DNA of 64,000 bases from Pseudomonas rubra (GCF_028656935.1 NZ_JAMDGZ010000052.1:62001-126000), one strand, 5' to 3'. Counted from the stretch's first letter, positions 27,969 to 37,264 are shown. Made by a program: numbers and translations. The notes: a model not told the origin generated them from the letters alone.

Positions 27969-28550
27969 ATGGACGCCGCTTTGCGCTGTGCGAACTTCGA
28001 AGAGCGGCGTGACAAGGCCCTTGAACTATTTGCCGAGAAAGGTTTCGGCCAGGTCAGCATGCGCGAACTGGCCGCGCACCTGGGGCTGACCGCCGGCTCC
28101 TTGTACCATCACTTCCCGAGCAAACAGCACTTGCTGTTCGATCTGATCGAAGAGCTGTACGAAGAACTGCTGGCCACCCTCACACCGCGACGCCGCGCCC
28201 AACCACAAACCCTGGGCGAGGTCATCAAAGCCCACTGGGCCTTGCATGCCGAGCGGCCGCTGCAGTTTCGCCTGGCCGAGCGTGACCTGTGCTGCCTGAG
28301 TGGCGAGCAGCAAGCGCGCATCGGCCAGCTCCGGCAACAGTATGAAAGCGCCTTGCTGCGCCTGCTGGCGCCCGGGACGACCCTATGCAGCAAGGCGCTG
28401 CAAGCCAGCGCCCATGTCACTGCCAACCTGCTCAACAGCCTGCCCGGCTGGCTGCAAGCCTCGCAACTGCAAGAGGCGCAGGGCCTGGTACTGATGGAAA
28501 GCCTGCTGCTGGGCGGGATTGAACGAGCCTTGCAGCCTGACGCCGTGTGA
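27969..28550 (+). CDS. TetR-family regulator
   Basis: This 193-residue protein has an N-terminal TetR helix-turn-helix (FGQVSMRELAAHLGLTAGSLYHHFPSK, about residues 27-53) and a helical ligand domain. It lies 11 bp after the 3-hydroxyacyl-CoA dehydrogenase, so it is co-transcribed with the beta-oxidation genes and may repress the operon in response to an acyl-CoA. With the divergent AraC protein, the operon thus appears to have two dedicated regulators. The 3' end faces the convergent DUF2235 gene. Confidence 0.9.
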   Translation: MDAALRCANFEERRDKALELFAEKGFGQVSMRELAAHLGLTAGSLYHHFPSKQHLLFDLIEELYEELLATLTPRRRAQPQTLGEVIKAHWALHAERPLQFRLAERDLCCLSGEQQARIGQLRQQYESALLRLLAPGTTLCSKALQASAHVTANLLNSLPGWLQASQLQEAQGLVLMESLLLGGIERALQPDAV

Positions 28551-28561
28551 CAGGCCAGCCA

Positions 28562-29887
28562 CTACTCGTTGGGGAACACCCGGCGCTGGCCATTGTCACC
28601 GGGGCGATGGAAAAACATCACCTCGGCGCCGTCGCCAACCAGCCCACCGGCACGATTCCAATGGCTGGACAAATGAATGTAGCGCGAGCGCAACAACGCC
28701 TCTTCTGCTGCCGTCAAGCCGGGAACGGGCTGTTCCCCCAGGGCATAAGCACTCAGCTTCGTGGCAATCCCCCGCAGTTCCACAGGCACCCCAGGGCTTT
28801 GCCGATCGTCCAGCGCGCGCAGCCGCGCACCGTTGCGCAGCCCAAGCGCATGCATGATGCGCAAGTAGATCAACGACAAACCGGCAAAGACCTCGCGCTC
28901 GCAGCGTAACCAGGCAACCACCCGTTTTTGCGGATACAGGTCACGTTTTGGCACAAAGGGCAGGTCCTCTGACCAGGTCAGCCTCTGGACCGGCAACGCC
29001 TGCCAGGCCAAGTGATTGTCCAGGCCGTCTTGTTGCATTTGCCGATAGGCCTGGCTGCGTTCATTGGCCAGGCTGCGTGGTTCGACACTGCTGCGCGGGC
29101 GCGCCAGCACCACTTGTTCGCGCACCCGCGCAGGGTAACCGCCGCCCACATCCGAATGCGCGCCGGGCACGGTGATGTCGTTGCCGGTGCGCGTGAGCGG
29201 GAAGTTCTTGCGCAACTCATCGCGTGCCACCAATTGCACGACCTTACGGGCGATGCCGGCCTCAAGTTTCATTTCGACTCCGGAGTAGTCAGCATTGGCG
29301 GGGCTGAAGTTACCCTTGAGCAGCGCCACGATGGCTGCCACCGAGTCGAAGAGGCCGATGAACTGGATGTTCAGGTGGTCTTTGGCATCCCAGTCGAAGT
29401 CGTCGCACAGCAAGCTGAGCCGTGCTGGCCAGCGTTTGGCCAGGCCGCTGTTCTGCCCCTTGTGCAGGTCATTGGCAAAGTGCCTGGCGGCGGCAGCGCC
29501 TCGGCTGAAGCCAAACAGATCAAACTGCAACTCAGCGACTTTTACCTGAGGGTTTTCATCACACCAGAGGCTCAGCTCATTCAAGACCTTGTCGTGCGCC
29601 TGCTGCGCCCGGGCAATCACCCCTGTTGCGTAGCGACCGGTAGCTTTGGCCAGCGCCGAATCGTCGCCTGCGCTGGTGGTGCCTATGCCTTCGACATAGA
29701 CCTTGAGGGCATCCTCGCCTCGGTGCTGATACAACTCGTACAAACGCGCCACGTTGGTCTTGTCGTTGCCGTAGCTGTTGTCCGGTGCATTGCCTTGTCG
29801 GTCATAGCCAGAGCGGGTGCTGTTGGCCAAATTGTTGCCTGTGCCATCGAAGAACACCCCAATGCGCAGGGTGATGCCAGTGTTCAT
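28562..29887 (-). CDS. DUF2235 alpha/beta hydrolase, Tle1-like phospholipase
   Basis: This 441-residue protein begins with IGVFFDGTGNN, the DUF2235 signature. The nucleophile S128 lies in GFSRG, D181 in GLFDSVA and H244 in PGAHSDVGGGY, forming the Ser-Asp-His triad of Tle1 type VI secretion phospholipase effectors. No VgrG, PAAR, Hcp, adaptor or immunity gene lies next to it, so it is either an orphan effector served by a distant system or an intracellular lipase. No signal peptide is seen. Family firm; secretion is inference. Confidence 0.87.
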   Translation of the reverse strand: MNTGITLRIGVFFDGTGNNLANSTRSGYDRQGNAPDNSYGNDKTNVARLYELYQHRGEDALKVYVEGIGTTSAGDDSALAKATGRYATGVIARAQQAHDKVLNELSLWCDENPQVKVAELQFDLFGFSRGAAAARHFANDLHKGQNSGLAKRWPARLSLLCDDFDWDAKDHLNIQFIGLFDSVAAIVALLKGNFSPANADYSGVEMKLEAGIARKVVQLVARDELRKNFPLTRTGNDITVPGAHSDVGGGYPARVREQVVLARPRSSVEPRSLANERSQAYRQMQQDGLDNHLAWQALPVQRLTWSEDLPFVPKRDLYPQKRVVAWLRCEREVFAGLSLIYLRIMHALGLRNGARLRALDDRQSPGVPVELRGIATKLSAYALGEQPVPGLTAAEEALLRSRYIHLSSHWNRAGGLVGDGAEVMFFHRPGDNGQRRVFPNE

Positions 29888-29993
29888 GTGTCCATTCCCG
29901 GTGACGTTTCACAGGGTCGCTATCGGACATTTTTCGGACCTAAAAGAACATCAGTCAGCCGTGATGGATGGCGTAGGAAGTGCCAACAAGCCG

Positions 29994-30371
29994 CTAGCGC
30001 AACAGCTCCTGGATCTGCTCACCCAGTGTGTCCAGGTCAAAGGGTTTGGCCAGGATCGGCGCCTTGAAGGCAACAGGGCTGCCTGATTCACGGATCTCTG
30101 CGGGGTAGCCGCTGATAAAAATCACCTTCAGGTCCGGTCGCAGCTTGAGCGCAGGCTCTGCGATCTGCACCCCGGAAATACCGCCGGGCAAACGATAATC
30201 GGTAACGATCAGATCCAGGTGCGGCTTGCGGGCCAGAATATCGAACGCTTGCTTGCCGTCCTCTGCCACCAGCACGTGGTAGCCCTCGCCCTTGAGATAG
30301 TCCGCAAGAATCATGCGGATCGCTGGCTCGTCTTCGACGACCAGTACTACGTCCTGCGCATCTTCGCTCAT
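29994..30371 (-). CDS. Single-domain response regulator
   Basis: This 125-residue CheY-like receiver without an output domain has the acidic pocket VEDE near the N-terminus, phospho-acceptor D58 in IVTDYRLPGG and the conserved K109 in LAKPF. It is the last gene of a five-gene signalling operon, 53 bp after the receiver-kinase. Such receivers act as phosphotransfer intermediates or sinks. The cognate kinase is probably one of the two kinases encoded upstream. Confidence 0.92.
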   Translation of the reverse strand: MSEDAQDVVLVVEDEPAIRMILADYLKGEGYHVLVAEDGKQAFDILARKPHLDLIVTDYRLPGGISGVQIAEPALKLRPDLKVIFISGYPAEIRESGSPVAFKAPILAKPFDLDTLGEQIQELLR

Positions 30372-30424
30372 GCGATTGCCTTGCTCGCTGAAATACTTGA
30401 TTGTCTGGGCATACGACCCCGACC

Positions 30425-31651
30425 TCAGGCAGAGGTTGCCTGCTCCCGGTCACTTTCTCGCAGCACCCCGGTCAGCGGCAGGCGCACGGTGAAAGTCGCA
30501 CCCTCGCCTTCGATGCTGTGCACACCGATGTGGCCGCCATGGGCCAGGACAATCTGTTCGCAAATGTACAGGCCCAGGCCCAGCCCGGCGCTGCCCTGGC
30601 TGGAGGCGACCCGCTCGAACTGCTGGAAGATCCGTTGCTGGTTGTGCTCGCTGATGCCGATGCCGTGGTCACACACCTCGACACAGGCCATGCCGGCGTG
30701 CTCGAAGGTTCGCACCTGAACCGGGCTTTTTGCCCCGTAGCGCAAGGCATTGGTCAGCAGGTTGGCAACCACCTGTTCGATCCGGAACTCATCCCACACC
30801 CCGTTCAAGGGCCCACCTGCGTCAAAATCGATAGGCACCTGGACGGCAGCGGCCTGTGCCTGGAAGTTCTCCACCAGGCTGCCAACCAGTTGGCCCAGGT
30901 CGAACGCGCTGGGGCGGATCGACAGCTTGCCGGTGCGAATCCGTGACACGTCGAGCATGTCCTCGATCAGGCGGATCAGGCTGTTGATCTGCCGCTCGTC
31001 GCGCTCGACCATGGCGCGCATCTTGTCCAGGGTAAAGGCTGCGGCGTTGTCCTTGGCCAGGTGCAGCTTGCGCAGCTGGGTTTCGAGGATCAGACCGTTC
31101 AGCGGTGTTCGCACCTCATGGGAAACGATCGACATGAAGTCGTCACGCATACGCACCGCATGCTCAAGCTCGCCGCGCGTGACCTGTAACTGCGCCAGTA
31201 GCAGCTCTTGCTCTTCGCGGCTACGCTCCAGAGCCTCCAGTTGCTCGCCGAGGGCCTTGCGCTGGCGGAACAGGTCGACAAACACCGTCACCTTGCTTTT
31301 CACCGCCAGGTTATCCAGCGGCTTGTGCAAAAAGTCCACCGCGCCGCTTTCATAGCCCTTGAAGGCGTAGTTCATCTCGCGCCCGGCGGCGCTGACAAAA
31401 ACGATGGGGATATTCTTGGTTTTCTCGGTGCCACGCATCAACTCGGCCAGCTCGAAGCCGTTCATACCGGGCATCTGCACATCGAGAATGGCCAGGGCGA
31501 ACTCGTGTTCGAGCAACAGCGCCAGGGCCTGGTCGGCAGACTGGGCCTGGTACACCTCGCGGTCTCCGCCCTTGATCAACGCCTCGAGCGCCAGCAGGTT
31601 CTCCGGCAGGTCGTCGACAATCAGCAACTTTGCTTGTATGTGCCTTAGCAT
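30425..31651 (-). CDS. Receiver-histidine kinase (REC-HisKA-HATPase)
   Basis: This 408-residue cytoplasmic protein has an N-terminal receiver with D57 (ILDVQMPGMNG) and K110, a coiled-coil linker (about 130-165), HisKA with H178 in SIVSHEVRTPLNG, and a HATPase domain with DHGIGIS and GLGLGLYI. The order receiver-then-kinase means it is itself controlled by phosphorylation, probably by the large hybrid kinase of the operon. It overlaps the cheB-like gene by 7 bases. It has no sensor or membrane segment. Confidence 0.93.
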   Translation of the reverse strand: MLRHIQAKLLIVDDLPENLLALEALIKGGDREVYQAQSADQALALLLEHEFALAILDVQMPGMNGFELAELMRGTEKTKNIPIVFVSAAGREMNYAFKGYESGAVDFLHKPLDNLAVKSKVTVFVDLFRQRKALGEQLEALERSREEQELLLAQLQVTRGELEHAVRMRDDFMSIVSHEVRTPLNGLILETQLRKLHLAKDNAAAFTLDKMRAMVERDERQINSLIRLIEDMLDVSRIRTGKLSIRPSAFDLGQLVGSLVENFQAQAAAVQVPIDFDAGGPLNGVWDEFRIEQVVANLLTNALRYGAKSPVQVRTFEHAGMACVEVCDHGIGISEHNQQRIFQQFERVASSQGSAGLGLGLYICEQIVLAHGGHIGVHSIEGEGATFTVRLPLTGVLRESDREQATSA

Positions 31652-32220
31652 TCAGGGGCTTCCAGGCTGGCGAGCAATTGCCCGATGCCATTCAAAGGGA
31701 GTATGTGGTCAGGCTGGTGCAAGGCCAGCGCCGCGCGCGGCATGGTTGCCACTTGCGCCTCACCGGGGTCCTGGACGATGGTCTGCCCGCCTTGCTGTTT
31801 GATCCGTGCCAGGCCGCGGGCGCCGTCTTCGTTGCCACCGGTCAGGAGCACGCCGAGCAGGCCCGGGCCATAGGCGTCGGCCGCCGACTCGAAGAGAATA
31901 TCGATCGAAGGCCGGGAAAAATGCACAGGTTCTTCCTGGCTCAACGACAGGCTGAAATCACGCTCCACCGACAGGTGATAGCCCGGCCCGGCCACATAGA
32001 TGATGCCCGCGCCAATGTCTTCCTTGTCGCAAGCTTCGCGCACCGGGCGCTTGAGCCTGCGCCTGAGCACCTCGGCCAGATGACTGTGGCGATTGTCGGG
32101 CAAATGCAGCACACACAGCAGCGGGATATCGAACACCGGCGGCAAGGCATGCAGCACCGTCAGCATGGCATGCACGCCTCCGGCCGAGGCGCCAAGGACA
32201 ATCACGCGGACCGCGTTCAT
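31645..32220 (-). CDS. CheB-type methylesterase without receiver domain
   Basis: This 191-residue protein is only the CheB catalytic domain: S12 (GASAGGV), H39 (CVLHLPDN) and D132 (LLTGGNEDGARG) form the expected Ser-His-Asp triad. It should remove methyl groups from glutamate methyl esters. With no attached receiver, control must come another way. It overlaps the cheR-like gene by ATGA (4 bases) and the receiver-kinase by 7. No chemoreceptor, CheA or CheW is encoded nearby, so the substrate may be the coiled coil of the hybrid kinase. Confidence 0.92.
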   Translation of the reverse strand: MNAVRVIVLGASAGGVHAMLTVLHALPPVFDIPLLCVLHLPDNRHSHLAEVLRRRLKRPVREACDKEDIGAGIIYVAGPGYHLSVERDFSLSLSQEEPVHFSRPSIDILFESAADAYGPGLLGVLLTGGNEDGARGLARIKQQGGQTIVQDPGEAQVATMPRAALALHQPDHILPLNGIGQLLASLEAPEC

Positions 32221-33038
32221 GATTTGCGGTAGATCCGTTCAGGCTTTGCCAGTGCCTGGAAGGTGCCGGAGTAGGCGGAGAAATCCAGGGTCTCCTTGCT
32301 GCCCAGGACCAGGAAGCCGCGATGGCACAAGGACTCGTGGAACAGGCCGAAAGCGCGGTCCTGCAAGGTCTTGTTGAAGTAGATCAGCACATTGCGGCAC
32401 GAGATCAGCTGGGTTTCGGAAAACACACTGTCGGTGGCCAGGCTATGGTCGGCGAAGGTCACGTTGTCGCGCAGGCTGCCGTCAACCATGGCATTGCCAT
32501 AGGCCGAGGTGTAGTAGTCGCTGAGCTCGCCGCGCCCGCCGGCCTTGCGGTAGTTCTCGGCGTACAGGTGCATGTTGTGCATGCTGTAGATGCCCTGTTT
32601 GGCCTTTTCCAGGGAGCTGGGGTTGATGTCGGTGGCATAGATGATGGTGCGCTCGAGCAAGCCCTCTTCACGCAACAGGATGGCCATTGAATAGACCTCC
32701 TCGCCGGTGCTGCAGCCGGCGATCCAGATCTTGATCGACGGCCAGGTGCGCAGCAGCGGCACCACTTCCCGGCGCAATGCCAGAAAGTGCTCGGGGTCGC
32801 GGAACATCTCGCTGACCGGAATGGTCAGGAACTGCAACAACTGCATGAACATGCCCGGGTCATGCAACACCCGCTCCTGCAGCGCAGACACCGTCTTGAG
32901 CTCGAACTGGCGCAAAGCGTGCTGGATCCGGCGCTTGATCGAGGCGCCGGAGTAGTCGCGAAAGTCATAGCTGTACTTGAGGTAGATCGCTTCGATCAAC
33001 AGCCGGATTTCAATGTCTGTGTTGCGTTCGATAGTCAA
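32217..33038 (-). CDS. CheR-type glutamate methyltransferase
   Basis: This 273-residue SAM-dependent methyltransferase has the N-terminal CheR helical domain (IKRRIQHALRQF), the SAM motif IAGCSTGEEVYS, ATDINPSSLEKA and the CRNVLIYFNK motif. It should methylate glutamate side chains. It overlaps the hybrid kinase gene and the cheB-like gene by 4 bases each, which indicates translational coupling and a shared pathway. The usual chemotaxis partners are absent from this locus. Confidence 0.93.
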   Translation of the reverse strand: MTIERNTDIEIRLLIEAIYLKYSYDFRDYSGASIKRRIQHALRQFELKTVSALQERVLHDPGMFMQLLQFLTIPVSEMFRDPEHFLALRREVVPLLRTWPSIKIWIAGCSTGEEVYSMAILLREEGLLERTIIYATDINPSSLEKAKQGIYSMHNMHLYAENYRKAGGRGELSDYYTSAYGNAMVDGSLRDNVTFADHSLATDSVFSETQLISCRNVLIYFNKTLQDRAFGLFHESLCHRGFLVLGSKETLDFSAYSGTFQALAKPERIYRKS

Positions 33039-36000
33039 ATTCGCTCCAGTTGCGGCAGCCAGACACGGATCAGCGAGAACAGACGATCCAGGTCGATGGG
33101 CTTGGCCAGATAATCATTGGCCCCGGCTTGCAGGCAACGCTCCTGATCGTCCTTCATCGCCTTGGCAGTGACGGCGATGATCGGAAGCTTGCGCCAGCGC
33201 GGGTCCTTGCGGATCAGCCGGGTGGCTTCATAGCCGTCCATCTCCGGCATCATCACGTCCATCAGCACCAGGTCGATGTCTTCGTGCTGCTCCAGGCGCT
33301 CGATGGCTTCGCGGCCATTGCGCCCGATCTCGACAATCGCGCCCTTGTGCTCCAGGGCGCTGGTCAAGGCAAAGATATTGCGTACATCGTCATCCACCAG
33401 CAGCAGCTTGCGGCCTTCAAAGACCTTGTCGCGGCTGCGGGCGGTCTTGAGCATGCGCTGGCGTTCATGGGACAGCTTGGATTCGACTTTGTGCAGAAAC
33501 AGCGTCACTTCATCGAGCAGGCGCTCAGGCGAGCGCGCGCCTTTGATGATGATCGAACGCGAGTACTTGAGCAGATCGGCTTCTTCCTCACGGGTCAGGT
33601 TGCGCCCGGTATAGACGATCACCGGTGGGAACGCGCGGATGTCATCGTCGGACATGCGCTTGAGCAGCTCGTTGCCAAGCATGTCCGGCAGCTTGAGGTC
33701 GATGATCATGCAGTCGTAGATGTTCTCGCGCAGCAGCTCCAGGGCCTGCTGGGCCATGCCCACGGCGGTGATCTCGATGTCCTCGTCACCGATCAAGCGG
33801 GCAATGCTTTCGCGTTGCAGGTCGTCGTCCTCGACCAGCAGGATATGCTTGAGTTTCTGCGTAAGCTTGGCTTCAAGGCGAGCAAACACCTGCTTGAGCT
33901 CTTCACGCGTCGCAGGCTTCACCGCATAGCCAATGGCGCCCATGTGCAGCGCCGCCTCGACCCGGTCCTCGACCGAGATCACATGCACCGGGATGTGCCG
34001 GGTGCTGGCCTGCTCCTTGAGGCGCTGCAGTACTGTCAGCCCGGAATGATCGGGCAGGCGCATGTCCAGCAGCACCGCGTCGGGGATGAAGCTTGCGGCC
34101 AGTTCAAAGCCCTCGTCGGCGGCCTGGGCGACCAGGCAGCTGTAGCCCAGCTCATGGGCAAGGTCGAACAGGATCCGGGCAAAGTTCGGCTCGTCTTCGA
34201 TCACCAGGATGCAGCGATTGCTGAACGGGGCCTGGTCGCGGTCGTCGGCAAAGCTTGGCGCCTGGCGTGGCAACGCTTCTGGGGCAATTTCCGGCACGAT
34301 GGGCGTGGCGGCGACTCGCGCAGGCTGATGAATGATCACCGCCCGGCCCTGGTCGATAATCGGCTCATAGCGCTCCGGCAGGATCAGGCTGAACACGCTG
34401 CCGTTGCCCAGGCTGCTGTCGACGCTGATCTGGCCACCGAGCAACTGCGCCAGGTCACGCGAGATCGACAAGCCCAGACCTGTGCCGCCATAGCGGCGGT
34501 TGGTGGTGCCATCGGCCTGGTGGAAGGCTTCGAAAATACTCTGCTGCTGGTCGGCGGCAATGCCGATGCCGCTGTCACACACCGAAAAAATGATGCCACT
34601 GCCGGCCTGCCAGCCTACGCTCAGGCTGACCTCGCCGCGCTCGGTGAACTTCACCGCGTTGGACAGCAGGTTCTTGAGGATCTGCTCCAGGCGCTGGCGA
34701 TCGGTGTACAGGGTGGGCGGCGCCTGCGGCTCGACCACTATGTTGAAGCTCAGTTGCTTCTCGCCGGCCAAGGGCTCAAACAGCGTGCGCAGGCCTTCGG
34801 CCAGACGTGCCACATGGGTGGTTTCCGGGCGGACTTCAAGCTTGCCGGCTTCGACCTTGGCAATGTCGAGAATATCGTTGATCAGGTTCAGCAGGTCATT
34901 GCCCGCCGAGTAGATCGACTCGGCAAACTTGACCTGCTCGTCGGAAAGGTTCTCTTCGGCGTTCTCGGCCAGCAGCTTGGCCAGGATCAGCGAGCTGTTG
35001 AGTGGCGTGCGCAGCTCGTGCGACATGTTGGCGAGGAACTCGGACTTGTACTTGCTCGAGCGCTGCAACTCTTCAGCACGTTCCTGCAGCGCGACCTGGA
35101 CCTGGTTCAGCTCACTGTTCTTGTGGTCCAGGGCATCGCGCTGATCGGCCAGCGCTTCGGTGCGCTCGGCCAGTTGCTCGTTGGTCTGCTCAAGTTCGGC
35201 CTGCTGGGTTTCCAGGTGGGCCTGGGATTCCTTGAGGACCCGCGACTGTTCTTCGAGCTCTTCGTTGGCGGTTTTGAGTTCTTCCTGTTGCACCTGCAGC
35301 TCTTCGTTGAGCTGCTGGGTTTCGGCCAGGACTTCCTGCAGACGTTGGCGGTAGCGGGCGCTCTCGATCGAGGTGCCCATGTTGCCAGCCACAAGCTCAA
35401 GGAACTCGATGTCGCGTTCATCCAGGCTGCGCAAGAAGCCCAGCTCCAGCACACCGTTGACCTGCCCGTCGTTGCTGGTCGGCATCACCAGCACGCTGCG
35501 TGGCAAGCCTTCGCCCAGGCCGCTGCTGACCTTGAAGTAATCGTTGGGCAGTTCATCCAGGCGGAACAGGCGCTCCTGCATGACCGCCTGGCCAAGAATA
35601 CCTTCATGGCTGGCGATGACCTGTTCCTGAGCCGCCTGCTCGCCGGACAAGCCGTAAGTCGCCACCCGGCGCAGGTTGCCATGCTCGTCACGGACATACA
35701 TCGCGCCTACCGCGCTGCCCAGGTAGCCGGCAAAAAACCGCAGGATGTTATTGCCCAGCAGCGGCAGGGTCAGTTGCCCGAGCACCCGGCCGGCCAGCTC
35801 GGTCTGCCCGGTACGCAGCCAGGCCTGGCGCTCCAGGCGCCGGTTGGCACGCTGCTGGTCGTCAAGGCTGGCAGCATAACTGCCGGACAAAGCCAGCAAG
35901 TCCCGGCGCCCCAGGTAGGCCAGCAAGCCGCTGAACAGGATGACAAACACCAGGTAGGCGCTGATCGACACCACCGTGGTGGTGTTGACCGATTCGTTGC

Positions 36001-36526
36001 GCGCCACCCGCAACTGATGCTCCATGGCGATGAAGGCATCGAATTCCTTGCGGATCTCATCGGTTATGCGCTTGCCGCGCCCCGAGCCAATGGCCTCGCG
36101 ATAATTGCCATTGTCACGGCGCAGGCTGATCATCGCACTGGCGAAGGCGTTCCACTCATCCTGCAGGCTTTGCGCCCGCGCCAGGCGCTCGACTTGCTGC
36201 GGGTTGTCGGCCACCATCTGCTCCAGGCCCTGGATACCGGCGCCCACCCGCGACTTGGCCACTTCGTATGGGTCAAGGAAACGTTCGTCGCCAGTGAGCA
36301 GGAAACCGCGCATGCCAGTTTCCATGTCGATCGACAGCTTGATCGTCTCGTTGGCGTTGTTGATGACCCGGTCGGTGTGCTCGACCCACTGGATGGCCGA
36401 CAGCAGGTAATTGATGATGGTGATGAACACCACGGCACTGAGCAGTCCGACCGCCAAAGGCAGACCGACGTTGCGGGCCAGCAGTTTACGGAAGCTACGC
36501 TGATCGATTGAGGCTGGTTGAATCAT
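33035..36526 (-). CDS. CHASE3-GAF hybrid histidine kinase with three receiver domains
   Basis: This 1163-residue inner-membrane sensor kinase has TM1 (about 10-32), a periplasmic CHASE3 domain (METGMRGFLLTGDERFLDPY), TM2 (about 185-207), GAF (about 245-390) and a long Glu/Gln-rich coiled coil (about 395-495). These are followed by HisKA with ANMSHELRTPLN near 502, HATPase (GIGIAADQQ, GGTGLGLSIS), and receivers beginning near 774 (VIEDEPNF), 892 (LVEDDDLQ) and 1039 (LVDDDVRN). I took ATG 36526; an in-frame TTG 27 bases upstream is less likely. It heads the operon kinase-cheR-cheB-receiver kinase-receiver. The signal is unknown. Confidence 0.93.
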   Translation of the reverse strand: MIQPASIDQRSFRKLLARNVGLPLAVGLLSAVVFITIINYLLSAIQWVEHTDRVINNANETIKLSIDMETGMRGFLLTGDERFLDPYEVAKSRVGAGIQGLEQMVADNPQQVERLARAQSLQDEWNAFASAMISLRRDNGNYREAIGSGRGKRITDEIRKEFDAFIAMEHQLRVARNESVNTTTVVSISAYLVFVILFSGLLAYLGRRDLLALSGSYAASLDDQQRANRRLERQAWLRTGQTELAGRVLGQLTLPLLGNNILRFFAGYLGSAVGAMYVRDEHGNLRRVATYGLSGEQAAQEQVIASHEGILGQAVMQERLFRLDELPNDYFKVSSGLGEGLPRSVLVMPTSNDGQVNGVLELGFLRSLDERDIEFLELVAGNMGTSIESARYRQRLQEVLAETQQLNEELQVQQEELKTANEELEEQSRVLKESQAHLETQQAELEQTNEQLAERTEALADQRDALDHKNSELNQVQVALQERAEELQRSSKYKSEFLANMSHELRTPLNSSLILAKLLAENAEENLSDEQVKFAESIYSAGNDLLNLINDILDIAKVEAGKLEVRPETTHVARLAEGLRTLFEPLAGEKQLSFNIVVEPQAPPTLYTDRQRLEQILKNLLSNAVKFTERGEVSLSVGWQAGSGIIFSVCDSGIGIAADQQQSIFEAFHQADGTTNRRYGGTGLGLSISRDLAQLLGGQISVDSSLGNGSVFSLILPERYEPIIDQGRAVIIHQPARVAATPIVPEIAPEALPRQAPSFADDRDQAPFSNRCILVIEDEPNFARILFDLAHELGYSCLVAQAADEGFELAASFIPDAVLLDMRLPDHSGLTVLQRLKEQASTRHIPVHVISVEDRVEAALHMGAIGYAVKPATREELKQVFARLEAKLTQKLKHILLVEDDDLQRESIARLIGDEDIEITAVGMAQQALELLRENIYDCMIIDLKLPDMLGNELLKRMSDDDIRAFPPVIVYTGRNLTREEEADLLKYSRSIIIKGARSPERLLDEVTLFLHKVESKLSHERQRMLKTARSRDKVFEGRKLLLVDDDVRNIFALTSALEHKGAIVEIGRNGREAIERLEQHEDIDLVLMDVMMPEMDGYEATRLIRKDPRWRKLPIIAVTAKAMKDDQERCLQAGANDYLAKPIDLDRLFSLIRVWLPQLERI

Positions 36527-36819
36527 CTCAAGACGCCCAAGCAAAGGATGCAAACGAAAGAGTGTGGCGCAATTTTGAGCAATCGCTCTATTTCCGCAAC
36601 AAAGGCCATTCTGCCAGCCTTTGCTACTCCGAGTCTAAACGCCTTTGGCAAATATGGCAGGGCATTTAGCCAGCATTTGAGAGGCACCCTGGGCAAACGT
36701 TCCCTGCTTTTTCATCAGCCGCTATGCTGATCTACCGCAGGGCGTTTTCAGCACCGAGGGAACTTCGGGTGGCCTGTGGCTTACAGATAATGAACAGACC
36801 CTTGTACAGGAATACCGCC
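36527..36819. promoter_or_regulatory. Divergent region between the hybrid kinase operon and a response regulator
   Basis: No gene was found in these 293 bases, which must carry both promoters. On the plus strand GGAACTT at 36759-36765 resembles an AlgU (sigma-22) -35 box, but the matching -10 (TCTGA type) is not convincing, so this remains a hint only. Confidence 0.3.
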
Positions 36820-37185
36820 ATGCCCCGGACATCCCCGCCCCTGCTCGTCGTCGAAGATGACGACATCGTGCGCATGCTGATAGTCGAGGTGCTGCAAGAG
36901 TTGGACTACGAGGTGCTGGAGGCTGCCGATGCGCAAAAGGCGCTGACTATTTTGCAAAACCCGCAACAACCCCTGGCCTTGATGATGACCGACGTCGGCT
37001 TGCCGGACATGAACGGCAAGGACCTGGCAGCAAAGGCCCGGGATCTGCGCCCGGAACTGCCGGTGCTGTTTGCCAGCGGCTATAACGAGAGCCTGGACCT
37101 ACCGCCAGGCATGTACCAGATCCCCAAGCCGTTCAGCATCGACCAGCTGCGCGACAAGGTGCAGGGAATTCTTCGAGCAGATTAA
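36820..37185 (+). CDS. Single-domain response regulator
   Basis: This 121-residue CheY-like receiver has VEDDD near the N-terminus, phospho-acceptor D58 (MMTDVGLPDMNG) and K103 (IPKPF). ATG 36820 is preceded by AGGA at 36808; upstream in-frame ATGs lack a ribosome binding site. It is transcribed away from the hybrid kinase operon, across a shared promoter region, and probably belongs to the same phosphorelay. It has no DNA-binding or enzymatic output domain, so it must act by protein contact or phosphotransfer. Confidence 0.9.
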   Translation: MPRTSPPLLVVEDDDIVRMLIVEVLQELDYEVLEAADAQKALTILQNPQQPLALMMTDVGLPDMNGKDLAAKARDLRPELPVLFASGYNESLDLPPGMYQIPKPFSIDQLRDKVQGILRAD

Positions 37186-37264
37186 TTCAGAGAGGGGTTG
37201 GGCTATGCCCAGGGCTGCATAGAATCTGCTTTAATACGCGCTTTTGCCAAGGTCCCCGATCCCC

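Noticed and set aside
28562..29887. Type VI secretion gene cluster around the DUF2235 protein
   Set aside because: Neighbours are a TetR gene and signalling genes; no structural T6SS gene is present in the window.
33050..36511. 1153-codon open frame antisense to the hybrid kinase
   Set aside because: Same explanation: the shadow of a GC-rich coding strand, with low-complexity Leu/Gln/Val-rich translation and no ribosome binding logic.
36759..36790. AlgU (sigma-22) promoter for the divergent response regulator
   Set aside because: The GGAACTT -35 is good, but no convincing -10 is found at 16-17 bases spacing.
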